DNA of 64,000 bases, taken from positions 22,091 through 86,090 of the forward strand of contig JAFZAZ010000034.1 in assembly GCA_017561985.1 (NCBI GenBank), in the 5' to 3' direction. Position numbers and translations under genes: made by a program. The notes below the pieces were generated by a model. That model was not told the origin of the DNA, did not search any database, and saw only the letters and a list, made by a program, of their open reading frames with translations. The stretch is from Lachnospiraceae bacterium. Its GTDB lineage: Bacteria > Bacillota_A > Clostridia > Lachnospirales > Lachnospiraceae. This document shows positions 42,238-50,080 of this stretch, piece by piece; positions within the stretch are counted from its first letter, which is position 1, and every line of letters starts with the position of its first letter.

Positions 42238-42651
42238 TCACAGGGAAAATACGTGCGGCAAAAGTTCCGAAAGCAAAACCTCCGCAAGCTCTCCGCTCTC
42301 ACTCTCCAAAACCACGGAAAATGTCTCCGGATCCGCAAACTCCGAGAGCACCTGCCGGCAGATTCCGCAGGGCGGACAAGGGATCGTCTTCCCGTCCTTC
42401 GGCCCTCCGGCAATCGCGATCGCCTTGAAATCTCCCTTCGTGCATCCCGCAGATACAGCCGCGCACACCGCCGAACGCTCCGCGCAGATCGTAGCGCCGT
42501 AGGAGGAATTCTCGATGTTGCAGCCTCGGTACACTTTCCCGTCGCGCGCAAGCAAGGCCGCTCCGACAGCAAAGCCCGAATACGGACTGTAGCTGTTGTC
42601 TCGCGCCTTAAGCGCCTCCGCGAAAAGCTTCAGCTTCGTCTTATTGTCCAT
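42238..42651 (-). CDS. cdd: cytidine deaminase Cdd
   Basis: 137 residues. The zinc motif CAE (ATICAERSAVCAAV, about 52-65) and PCPPCGICRQVL (about 87-98) supply Cys/Glu/Cys/Cys, and YSPYSGFAVGAALL is the substrate loop. It deaminates cytidine and deoxycytidine. ATG 42651 has GGAGGT 6 bases upstream, and it overlaps the end of the lipoprotein gene by 11 bases. Confidence 0.95.
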   Translation of the reverse strand: MDNKTKLKLFAEALKARDNSYSPYSGFAVGAALLARDGKVYRGCNIENSSYGATICAERSAVCAAVSAGCTKGDFKAIAIAGGPKDGKTIPCPPCGICRQVLSEFADPETFSVVLESESGELAEVLLSELLPHVFSL

Positions 42652-43549
42652 TGTTTACCTCCGTATCATACGAAAGGTCCTTGCCGTCGGTCCGGAACAC
42701 GATCGTTCCGAGCTGATCCGTCCGAAGCGTCTCTACATGGAAATCCGACAGAAGATCCAGCACCTTCTGTGCCGGTCCCTCCATCTCGCCGTACTCGTTT
42801 GCGCCGCAGCTTATGACCGCATAGGCCGGCTGTACGGCGCGCAGAAACTTCTTGCATGTCGCGTCGCTCTTTCCGTGGTGTCCGGTCTTCAGAACATCCG
42901 CGCGAATCGTGAAGGAAGTCTTCAGAAGCTCCTTCTCGGTCGTGTCGAGCGCATCGCCCATCAGAAGGAAACTGCGGTCGCCGTATTCGTATCGGATCGC
43001 CACGGACGCGTCATTGTCCGAATCCTTCGCCAAAGCCTCGGGGCCCGGCGCGATGACCGTGAAAGTTCCCTTGCCGAGCGTGTATTTTGCGCCGACATCG
43101 GGCACGGAATACGGAATCGACTTGTTCGTGAGCACCTGCATCATGTAAGTGTACAGGTCGAGATTTTTCTCCTTGCGCGGGCACAGAAGCATCTGTCCCA
43201 CTTCGACTCCGTTCAGCACATCTCCCATGCCGCCGACATGGTCGCGGTCGCCGTGTGTCAAAAGCACATAATCAAGCTTCGTCACACCGTGCCCGCGGAG
43301 ATACGTAAGGATCGTCTCCGCCGCCGTGCGATATCCCGCATCGATGAGCATCGTCTGTCCGTCCGCGATGATCAGGATCGCGTCCGCCTTGCCGACACTC
43401 AAAACATGAACTTCGCACCCCGAGGGAGCCGGCGTCACAACGGGCGTCGCCGTCGGTTCCGGTCCGGGCGTCTTATTGTCATTGCCGTTGCACGCCGTAA
43501 GGAGCAGTGCGAACGCAAGAACCGTCAAAATGTATCGTACTCTTTTCAT
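42641..43549 (-). CDS. ComEC-like metallo-beta-lactamase-fold lipoprotein
   Basis: 302 residues. A lipoprotein signal (LLLTAC, Cys near 20) and a Pro/Thr-rich stalk precede a metallo-beta-lactamase domain: LSVGKADAILI, LLTHGDRDHVGGMGDVL (HxxxDH, about 97-113), LLMGDALDTTEKELL and a KTGHHGKSDA stretch. This is the Rec2/ComEC C-terminal hydrolase type, here alone and surface-anchored. Such proteins may degrade nucleic acid or other phosphodiesters outside the cell; that function is inference. The downstream cdd overlaps it by 11 bases, which hints at nucleotide scavenging. Confidence 0.85.
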   Translation of the reverse strand: MKRVRYILTVLAFALLLTACNGNDNKTPGPEPTATPVVTPAPSGCEVHVLSVGKADAILIIADGQTMLIDAGYRTAAETILTYLRGHGVTKLDYVLLTHGDRDHVGGMGDVLNGVEVGQMLLCPRKEKNLDLYTYMMQVLTNKSIPYSVPDVGAKYTLGKGTFTVIAPGPEALAKDSDNDASVAIRYEYGDRSFLLMGDALDTTEKELLKTSFTIRADVLKTGHHGKSDATCKKFLRAVQPAYAVISCGANEYGEMEGPAQKVLDLLSDFHVETLRTDQLGTIVFRTDGKDLSYDTEVNNGQ

Positions 43550-43558
43550 TCTCCACCG

Positions 43559-44476
43559 TTATTTCAGGAAACCGCTGATGATCTGCTGCTCCGCTTCCTC
43601 CTCGGTAAGTCCGAGCGTCATCAGCTTGATGATCTGGTCGCCGGCGATCTTACCGATGGCCGCCTCATGGATCAGCGAGGCGTCCAGGTTGTTGGCCGTA
43701 AGCTGCGGAGCCGCAGCGACCGAACCGTTGTCCATCAGGATCGCATCGCACTCGGAGTGGCCCTTGCAGCGGTTGTTGCCGTTGATGTTCGAGAAGAATT
43801 CCTGCTTCGAGTCATCCTTCGCAACCGAGCGGGACACAAGATCCACCGCGCTGTCCTCTCCGTTCATATCCACCGAAAAATCGGTCTTTGCATATTGTCT
43901 GTCGTGCGTCATGATCTTCTCGCGGATCACCAGGGACGCACCGTCTCCGACCGTCGCACGCGTCGTGCGGATCGTCGAATCCACGCCCTCGATCTGAACC
44001 GTGTCCATCTCAAGGGAGCTTCCCTCCGCAAGGTACACCACCGTCTGCGGGTTCATGATGCGCTCTCCCGTGCCCTCGCCGGAGCCGTAATGCTTCTCCA
44101 CGTAGCGCACGTGTGCGTTCTTTTCCACGTAAAATGTGTGGATTCCGTCGTGCTCGGACGACTGGTCTCCCGCATTGTGAATGCCGCAGCCAGCGACGAT
44201 CGTCACGTCCGCGCCCTCACCGATGTAGAAGTCGTTGTAAACACACTCCGAAAGACCGGACTGCGAGATGACAACCGGAATGTGAACACTCTCGTTCTTC
44301 GTTCCGGCCTTGATCTTGATATCAATGCCCTGGCGGTCCGTCTTCGTGATGATATCGATATTTTCCGTCGTATTGCGCCCTGCGCCTTCGCCGTTCACGC
44401 GAAAGTTGTAAGCGCCCTGCGGCACCTCGTGAAGGTCCGCGATCTGTGCAAACAGCTGTTTCTGGATCGCATCCAT
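43559..44476 (-). CDS. sufB: SufB/SufD-like iron-sulfur assembly scaffold
   Basis: About 305 residues; ATG 44476 has AGGAGG 9 bases upstream, better than the GTG at 44482. The beta-helix core with YVEKHYGSGEGTGERIMNP and NGNNRCKGHSECDAILMDNG, and the closing HEAAIGKIAGDQIIKLMTLGL, are the SufB/SufD fingerprint. It is short because it lacks the N-terminal part of classical SufB. Together with SufC it would make the minimal two-gene Suf-like system seen in Clostridia and archaea. No SufS or SufU lies nearby. Confidence 0.85.
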   Translation of the reverse strand: MDAIQKQLFAQIADLHEVPQGAYNFRVNGEGAGRNTTENIDIITKTDRQGIDIKIKAGTKNESVHIPVVISQSGLSECVYNDFYIGEGADVTIVAGCGIHNAGDQSSEHDGIHTFYVEKNAHVRYVEKHYGSGEGTGERIMNPQTVVYLAEGSSLEMDTVQIEGVDSTIRTTRATVGDGASLVIREKIMTHDRQYAKTDFSVDMNGEDSAVDLVSRSVAKDDSKQEFFSNINGNNRCKGHSECDAILMDNGSVAAAPQLTANNLDASLIHEAAIGKIAGDQIIKLMTLGLTEEEAEQQIISGFLK

Positions 44477-44478
44477 GA

Positions 44479-45240
44479 TCACTTACCTCCTTTCGCGCTC
44501 AATCCGGCGTCCATCGTTTCATGGTGCGTCAGACAAGCGAGCGAATCGCTCAGGATCTTCGGCAGCAGCTCCTCGCTTGCAGCCTGCTCCAAAACCTCGC
44601 CGCCCGCGATCACTACGATGCGGTCCGCGATATTGAGAATGCGCTCCTGGTGGCTGATGACCACGACGGCGCCGTTCATCTCCTTGTGAAGACGGTCGAA
44701 AATGCGGATCAGATTCTGGAAGCTCCACAGGTCGATGCCGGCCTCGGGCTCGTCAAACAAAGCAAACTGCGGCTTCCGCGCAAGGATCGTCGCGATCTCG
44801 ATACGCTTTAACTCGCCGCCGGACAGGCTCGCGTTGACCTCGCGGTTTACATAATCGCGCGCGCAGAGACCTACCTCCGAGAGGTATTGGCACGCCTCCG
44901 AGGTGGACAGCTTTCCGCCGTATGCGAGCGTGAGAAGGTCCTTGACCGTGATGCCCTTGAAACGCACGGGCTGCTGGAAGGCGAAACCCATGCCGCGCTT
45001 TGCGCGCTCCGTGATCGAGAGGCCCGTCACGTCCTCGCCGTTCACGAGGATCTGTCCCGACGTCGGCTTCTCAATGCCCATGATCAGTCTGGCGAGCGTT
45101 GATTTGCCGCCGCCGTTGGGGCCGGTGATCGCGACAAATTCATTATCGCCGATTGTCAGCGAGACATTCTTTATAATCTCTTTCGTCGCTCCTCCGTTCT
45201 CTTCCAAAACAGAGAAGGAAACGTTTTTCAGTTCAATCAT
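44479..45240 (-). CDS. sufC: SufC ATPase
   Basis: About 253 residues from ATG 45240 (AAGGAA upstream). Walker A GPNGGGKSTLARL (about 34-46), signature NASLSGGELKRIEIATIL (about 137-154), Walker B and DEPEAGIDLWSF, and the H-loop ISHQERIL. The DEPEAGID form and EITAIGPN-type start are those of SufC rather than a transport ATPase. Its stop falls inside the Shine-Dalgarno of the downstream SufB/D gene, so they are coupled. Confidence 0.92.
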   Translation of the reverse strand: MIELKNVSFSVLEENGGATKEIIKNVSLTIGDNEFVAITGPNGGGKSTLARLIMGIEKPTSGQILVNGEDVTGLSITERAKRGMGFAFQQPVRFKGITVKDLLTLAYGGKLSTSEACQYLSEVGLCARDYVNREVNASLSGGELKRIEIATILARKPQFALFDEPEAGIDLWSFQNLIRIFDRLHKEMNGAVVVISHQERILNIADRIVVIAGGEVLEQAASEELLPKILSDSLACLTHHETMDAGLSAKGGK

Positions 45241-45297
45241 AGCTGTTCCTTTCTTAACGCACACGGAAACTCATTTTTCGCGTGTACATTCAGAGTT

Positions 45298-45303
45298 ATT
45301 ATA
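45298..45303 (-). promoter_or_regulatory. extended -10 promoter for suf genes
   Basis: TATAAT on the minus strand (45303-45298) with TATGG before it; -35 position is poor (TTTCCC). 57 bases before the sufC ATG. Confidence 0.55.
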
Positions 45304-45349
45304 CCATACATTTGCGGAAAGGGAAACATGGGCCCCGATGAAAATTTCT

Positions 45350-45378
45350 TTGCATTTTCCGCGGGAGTTTAGTATAAT
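45350..45378 (+). promoter_or_regulatory. promoter for the CNNM/CorC gene
   Basis: TTGCAT (45350-45355), 17-base spacer, TATAAT (45373-45378), 35 bases before the start. The spacer holds the octamer CATTTTCC. Confidence 0.75.
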
Positions 45379-45413
45379 TTATCCATTCCAACTACAAGGA
45401 GTGTGATATTTTT

Positions 45414-46703
45414 TTGGACCCTGCCTCACGACTACAACTGGCAATCATCATTGTGCTGCTTCTTCTGTCAGCATTTTTCTCATCCGCGGAGACCGCGCTG
45501 ACCTCCGCCAACCGCATGAAGCTCCGCAGTCTCGCGGAGACAAAGCGCTCGGCACGCCGCGCTCTCGCACTTCTGGAGAACCCCTCCAAGCTGCTCTCCG
45601 CCATTCTGATCGGTAATAATATCGTCAACCTTACCGCTTCCGCGCTCACTTCGGTTTTCGCGCAGCGCATGTGGGGTAAGACTTTTCTTTCCGTGGCCAC
45701 CGGAGTGCTCACCTTCCTGGTCATCATATTCGGCGAAATCCTTCCCAAAACCATAGCCGCTCTCAAGAGCGAACGCATGGCGATGATCTATGCCCCGGTG
45801 ATCTCGGTCTATACCGTTGTCATGACGCCGGTCATTTTCCTCGTCAACCTCTTCTCGGGAAGCCTTCTGCGCATTCTCGGCATCAATCCGAACAAGCGCC
45901 CTGTCCTCACCGAGGACGAGCTCCTCACGGTCGTAGAAGCGAGCCACGAGGACGGTGTTTTGGAAAATGAAGAGAAGGAAATGATCAACAACGTGGTTGA
46001 TTTCGGCGATTCCGTCGCCAAGGACGTCTGCGTTCCCCGCATCGACGTGGATTTCATCAACACCGAAATGACGTACGACGAGATCGTTGCCGCATTCCGC
46101 GCGAACAATTACTCCCGTCTCCCTGTCTACGAATCGACGCCGGACAATGTGGTCGGCATCCTTTTCCTGAAGGACCTCTTCCACTACGACGGAAACCGCG
46201 AGTCGTTCGACGTGCGCGCGCTGATGCGCAAGCCTTATTTTACGTATGAATTTAAAAAGACCGCCGACCTGCTCGCAGAGATGCGGCACGAATCGGTCAC
46301 CATCGCAGTTGTGCTGGATGAGTACGGCGCGACCGCAGGCATCATCACTCTCGAGGACCTTCTCGAGGAGATCGTCGGCGAGATTCGCGACGAGTATGAT
46401 TCGGACGAACAGGACGCGATCGTCCGCGTCTCCGACACCGAATTCCTTCTCGACGGTATGGCCAAGCTTGAGGACGTCGGCGAGGCGACAGGCCTGGAGC
46501 TCTCCTCGGACGACTACGACTCGATCGCCGGCCATGTGTATCATCTCCTTGAGCACATCCCCGCGGAGGGTGAGTCCGTCACGGACGAAAACGGTGCGAC
46601 ATACATCGCCGAGACCGTCGACAAGAACCGTATCGACCGCGTGCGGCTGATCCTTCCGGAGATGCCTGACCGCTCTCTTCCGGGCAGCGAGAACGAGGAT
46701 TGA
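45414..46703 (+). CDS. CNNM/CorC-HlyC family membrane protein
   Basis: 429 residues. An N-terminal DUF21 (CNNM) membrane domain of three or four spans (about 1-150), with SAFFSSAETALTSANRMKL (about 19-37) and GEILPKTIAA; a CBS pair (about 190-330, MTYDEIVAAFRANNYSRLPVYE and EYGATAGIITLEDLLEEIVGEI); a CorC-HlyC C-terminal domain. The family is linked to magnesium and other divalent cation movement. The start is TTG at 45414; AAGGAG lies about 13 bases upstream and no ATG is nearer. Confidence 0.88.
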   Translation: MDPASRLQLAIIIVLLLLSAFFSSAETALTSANRMKLRSLAETKRSARRALALLENPSKLLSAILIGNNIVNLTASALTSVFAQRMWGKTFLSVATGVLTFLVIIFGEILPKTIAALKSERMAMIYAPVISVYTVVMTPVIFLVNLFSGSLLRILGINPNKRPVLTEDELLTVVEASHEDGVLENEEKEMINNVVDFGDSVAKDVCVPRIDVDFINTEMTYDEIVAAFRANNYSRLPVYESTPDNVVGILFLKDLFHYDGNRESFDVRALMRKPYFTYEFKKTADLLAEMRHESVTIAVVLDEYGATAGIITLEDLLEEIVGEIRDEYDSDEQDAIVRVSDTEFLLDGMAKLEDVGEATGLELSSDDYDSIAGHVYHLLEHIPAEGESVTDENGATYIAETVDKNRIDRVRLILPEMPDRSLPGSENED

Positions 46704-46738
46704 AACGGACAGCATTTCACGAAACAATGACAAAGAAA

Positions 46739-46775
46739 GACCCGCAGCCATCACGGACTGCGGGTCTGTTTTTTT
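46739..46775. terminator. Rho-independent terminator, CorC gene
   Basis: GACCCGCAG (46739-46747) pairs with CTGCGGGTC (46758-46766), then TGTTTTTTT. On the minus strand it precedes TTTCTTTG, so it may also serve the glycan operon that ends at 46782. Confidence 0.85.
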
Positions 46776-46781
46776 GTTTGT

Positions 46782-49352
46782 TTATTTACCGGCGATAGTT
46801 GCGGTGAGATCGCGCTTTACGCGGATCAGATAAATATCCTGCTGCGTCTTCTCGTCCTTCGTCTGCATCTCAATATCTCCGAGCTGCAGAAGCGTCGCAA
46901 GATTCAGGTCGATCTTCAGGCAGCGTCTGCCGTTGACCGTCATTGTGTCCTCCAGCTTGTATTTGCCCTGCTTGATATGTGCGTCGGTGACTTCACAGTA
47001 ACCGTCCACACGCTCGCAGATTCCGACGAAGATATAGTCGATATCGTACTTCTCGATCAGCTTCGAAACCTCCACCTGATCGCGGGAAGTGTACAGTGTG
47101 ATGACATCCGCGTGGCGATCCCTTACGCTCTGGGGATACTTCGAGATATCTCCGCTGCAGCGCCACAGCCAGTTGTGAACTTCCCAACCGAGCACCGTGG
47201 GCATTGCCGTGAATGCGGATACGCGGTTGAAATACGTGTAGCTCGCACCGCACATCTCAAGCACATTGTGCTGTTCGGTGAACGTCTCGTTGATGTGATC
47301 GATGATGTCCGCCTCGGCCGAGCTTATATCGTCGCGGATGAACGTCGTCGCATCGAGGCCCTCGTAAAAACCGTGGTACCAGCCGGCATACGCCTCGTTG
47401 AAGTAACCGGCGGTCCAGAGCAACAGTATCAGCGCTACCGTGCCGAGCGCCCTCATCAGGCGGTTTCTCGGCATCGAAATGAATTTGACGATGATGTAGC
47501 CCATGCTCAGGCCGAACAGAATGAACGCCTGGTACGTAAGCTTGAACATCGTGTTCGCACGAATGTACGCGCCGGTGTAGATGTCTCTTGCGTAAATGAT
47601 CTCCGGAAGGAGCACCAGTCCGAATGCGCACAGACCGATCGTAATCACAAAGAGATCCGTGATCTCAAGACTGGTGATGAACGAAGCAACCGCTCCGAGC
47701 GGCTGCTTGCCCTCGGCGTCCTCTTCCGTCTCCACCTGATTCGCATACTGGCGAGGCAGAGGCTCCACAACGCGCTTATTGCGGCCTTTCACGAACTCAA
47801 CGATCCGGAAAATGACGAACGACCACAGGCAGAAATTCGGAAGTCCCCACAGGATCAGCAATTGGAACTGACTCGTGTGATGTCCGCTTCCGCAGATACC
47901 GATCGACGTCGAGATCGTGTCGAACGTAAGCGTGAACGGCAGTGCAACCAGCGCGCCCACGACGATGAACATCGCAGCCTGGTAGGCCGTGAGGATCAGC
48001 GCCTGAAGGCGGAACCGGTAGATTACAAGGTTCGAGAACAGAATAATCGCACCACATATGACGAAGTAGATGGGGAAATCCCAGTAGTTCGTCATGTGGA
48101 ACAATCCGACGAAGAACGCGCAGAGCACGATGATCGGATTGAACACCTCCTTCACGATCGACTGCATTTTCAGCTGAACGTCATAGCGGCGCACGATTTC
48201 CATGCGCTCACGGCGCTCCGCGAGATACGAAAGAAGCAGCGCAAGCACGGTTATGACGAAGATCATGTTGATCACGTGAGCGTGCAGGTCTCCGATGACG
48301 TACGAGTACACCGGGAACTCGTGAATGGTCTTGTCCGGCACGTCCGGCATATAGCCGATGTAGCGCGTCGCATCCGGGAACCAGTATTTGTACGTAGCCT
48401 CCTCCCCGTGCAGCTGCTGCAGCTTCGGGTAGATGTACTTGTAGTACGGATAATGCATGTTTCCGCAGATCGCCACGGCGAGTCCCGAAAGCGTACCTGC
48501 GACTGCGGGCCGGAAGAACGGCTTTCCTTCCTCCCTCGTGATGCAGCCGATGCTCTGCAGCTCAGCAAGCTCCGAGGGCGACCAGTTGCGCTTCGCGCGG
48601 TCCTCGATCAGAAGGTGCATCATGTTGCTGCCGATCGAGTATGCAAGCGAGAAGCCGAACGCCGCGAGCATCATCATCGCGATGTTGTAAGCGTGCGTTA
48701 CCGGAACTCCGGAGATCTGCATCAGAAATGCTGCGAGCACCTGACCGATATAGTAATAGTTGATGCCCTCTCCCGAGTACCAGATATCCGCGGCGGGCAT
48801 GTAATCCGACTTGCCGATCGAGTTCATGAAACCGTAGTCCATGAAGCGCTCCGTGCCGTTCGCGTCGGGGCTGATACCCTTCAGGTAGCACCAGAAAATG
48901 AAGAACGCGAAGAAGATCACCTCAACGGCGACGATCGCGCACATGCGGTCCATGGTAAAGAAGTCCGTGAAACGGCTCTTCCGGTCTTTGCGCTGTTTCG
49001 CATAATAGTAAAAGACAATGCTGAGTGCACACAGAAGCACGACCATGAGGATCGCGTTCGTCTGCGTGAATTTCAGCAGTTTGATTGATGACAGATACCA
49101 CAAAAGCCAGCCGCCGACAGCGATGCCGATGGTCTTCGAGAACATCCATCCGCCGTCGTTAAACCGGTTGAACAAAACCACCGAGAACGGAAGCGCAGCG
49201 AGGCCGATGACAAGGATCACAAGCCACCAGCGGAACACGTACGAAAAATCGACCGCGCCGAGATACTTCATTCCGAGCGCACAGAAGATCATGAAGAAGA
49301 CAAACGATACGGACAGTCGTGTCGCATAATGAGAGCTCTTACGACGGTTCAT
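46782..49352 (-). CDS. DUF2298-type polytopic membrane protein (YYY family), glycosyltransferase-like
   Basis: 856 residues with about 14-16 membrane helices. The WYSGEGINYYYIGQVLAAFL stretch and the MDYGFMNSIGKSDYMPAADI loop are typical of DUF2298 (YYY membrane protein), a relative of large GT-C-fold sugar transferases. A soluble C-terminal domain (about 720-856) carries VLGWEVHNWLWR and DQVEVSKLIEKYDIDYIFVG. It likely adds sugars from a lipid-linked donor to a surface polymer; this is family inference. It overlaps the GT2 gene by 4 bases and is last of the operon. Confidence 0.8.
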   Translation of the reverse strand: MNRRKSSHYATRLSVSFVFFMIFCALGMKYLGAVDFSYVFRWWLVILVIGLAALPFSVVLFNRFNDGGWMFSKTIGIAVGGWLLWYLSSIKLLKFTQTNAILMVVLLCALSIVFYYYAKQRKDRKSRFTDFFTMDRMCAIVAVEVIFFAFFIFWCYLKGISPDANGTERFMDYGFMNSIGKSDYMPAADIWYSGEGINYYYIGQVLAAFLMQISGVPVTHAYNIAMMMLAAFGFSLAYSIGSNMMHLLIEDRAKRNWSPSELAELQSIGCITREEGKPFFRPAVAGTLSGLAVAICGNMHYPYYKYIYPKLQQLHGEEATYKYWFPDATRYIGYMPDVPDKTIHEFPVYSYVIGDLHAHVINMIFVITVLALLLSYLAERRERMEIVRRYDVQLKMQSIVKEVFNPIIVLCAFFVGLFHMTNYWDFPIYFVICGAIILFSNLVIYRFRLQALILTAYQAAMFIVVGALVALPFTLTFDTISTSIGICGSGHHTSQFQLLILWGLPNFCLWSFVIFRIVEFVKGRNKRVVEPLPRQYANQVETEEDAEGKQPLGAVASFITSLEITDLFVITIGLCAFGLVLLPEIIYARDIYTGAYIRANTMFKLTYQAFILFGLSMGYIIVKFISMPRNRLMRALGTVALILLLWTAGYFNEAYAGWYHGFYEGLDATTFIRDDISSAEADIIDHINETFTEQHNVLEMCGASYTYFNRVSAFTAMPTVLGWEVHNWLWRCSGDISKYPQSVRDRHADVITLYTSRDQVEVSKLIEKYDIDYIFVGICERVDGYCEVTDAHIKQGKYKLEDTMTVNGRRCLKIDLNLATLLQLGDIEMQTKDEKTQQDIYLIRVKRDLTATIAGK

Positions 49353-50080
49353 TGATTCTCCTCCTTCATGCTGCGCTTGATGCAGCGGTTAATCTCACGG
49401 AAATCCTTCCACGCCTGACGGCCGATCTTGAAGATCTTCTTCATGTTGATCGAATTGACGCCGCCCTGACGGGGACGGAACGTGATCGGAATATACAGAA
49501 CAGGTTCCTTCTTCTTCGCGTACAAAACGGAAAGCACGACGTTCGGAAGGTTGTAATTCTCGGGGATCACCTTCAGGTTCTTCTCAAGATACTCCGCCTG
49601 CATGATGCGGAACGGGGTGTTTGCGTCCTTCACACGCACGTGGAAGCAAAGCAGGCATACCAGCTTCAGCGTCTTCGTCACGATCACGCGCGAGAAGCCG
49701 TCCTGACGGCCCTTGCGGTGTCCGATGACCATGTGGTACGCTTCTCTCTTGTCCCAGAACTGCGCGAACTCCTCCGGTCTCGTCTGGCCATCGGAATCGG
49801 TCTGGAAGACGTAATCCGCACCGTGGTCGAGCGCGTAGCGGTATCCGAACAGAACCGTCGCGCCGTGTCCGCCGTTCGGCTTCGTGAGCGGCACGAACTT
49901 CGGCATCGTCTCGGCGAGCTTCTGCATAATCGCATACGTGGAGTCCTTGCTGCCGTCGTCGATCACGACGAGGCGGCTCATCTCGCTTCTCTGCTCGATC
50001 ACCTCATACCATTCACGGATCACCGTCTCGATGTTCGCTTCCTCGTTGTATGCGGGGATCACAATGTACAGCGTATTCAT
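49349..50080 (-). CDS. family 2 glycosyltransferase (DPM-synthase-like)
   Basis: 243 residues. The GT-A fold shows YIVIPAYNEEANIETVI (about 4-20), VVIDDGSKDSTYAIM (37-51), DYVFQTDSDGQTRPEEF (90-106, DSD metal motif) and VKDANTPFRIM (about 150-160). The pattern is close to polyprenyl-phosphate sugar transferases, with no C-terminal membrane pair seen. Such enzymes charge a lipid carrier with one sugar. It starts within the TAATG stop/start overlap with the upstream gene and overlaps the next by ATGA. Confidence 0.87.
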   Translation of the reverse strand: MNTLYIVIPAYNEEANIETVIREWYEVIEQRSEMSRLVVIDDGSKDSTYAIMQKLAETMPKFVPLTKPNGGHGATVLFGYRYALDHGADYVFQTDSDGQTRPEEFAQFWDKREAYHMVIGHRKGRQDGFSRVIVTKTLKLVCLLCFHVRVKDANTPFRIMQAEYLEKNLKVIPENYNLPNVVLSVLYAKKKEPVLYIPITFRPRQGGVNSINMKKIFKIGRQAWKDFREINRCIKRSMKEENQ

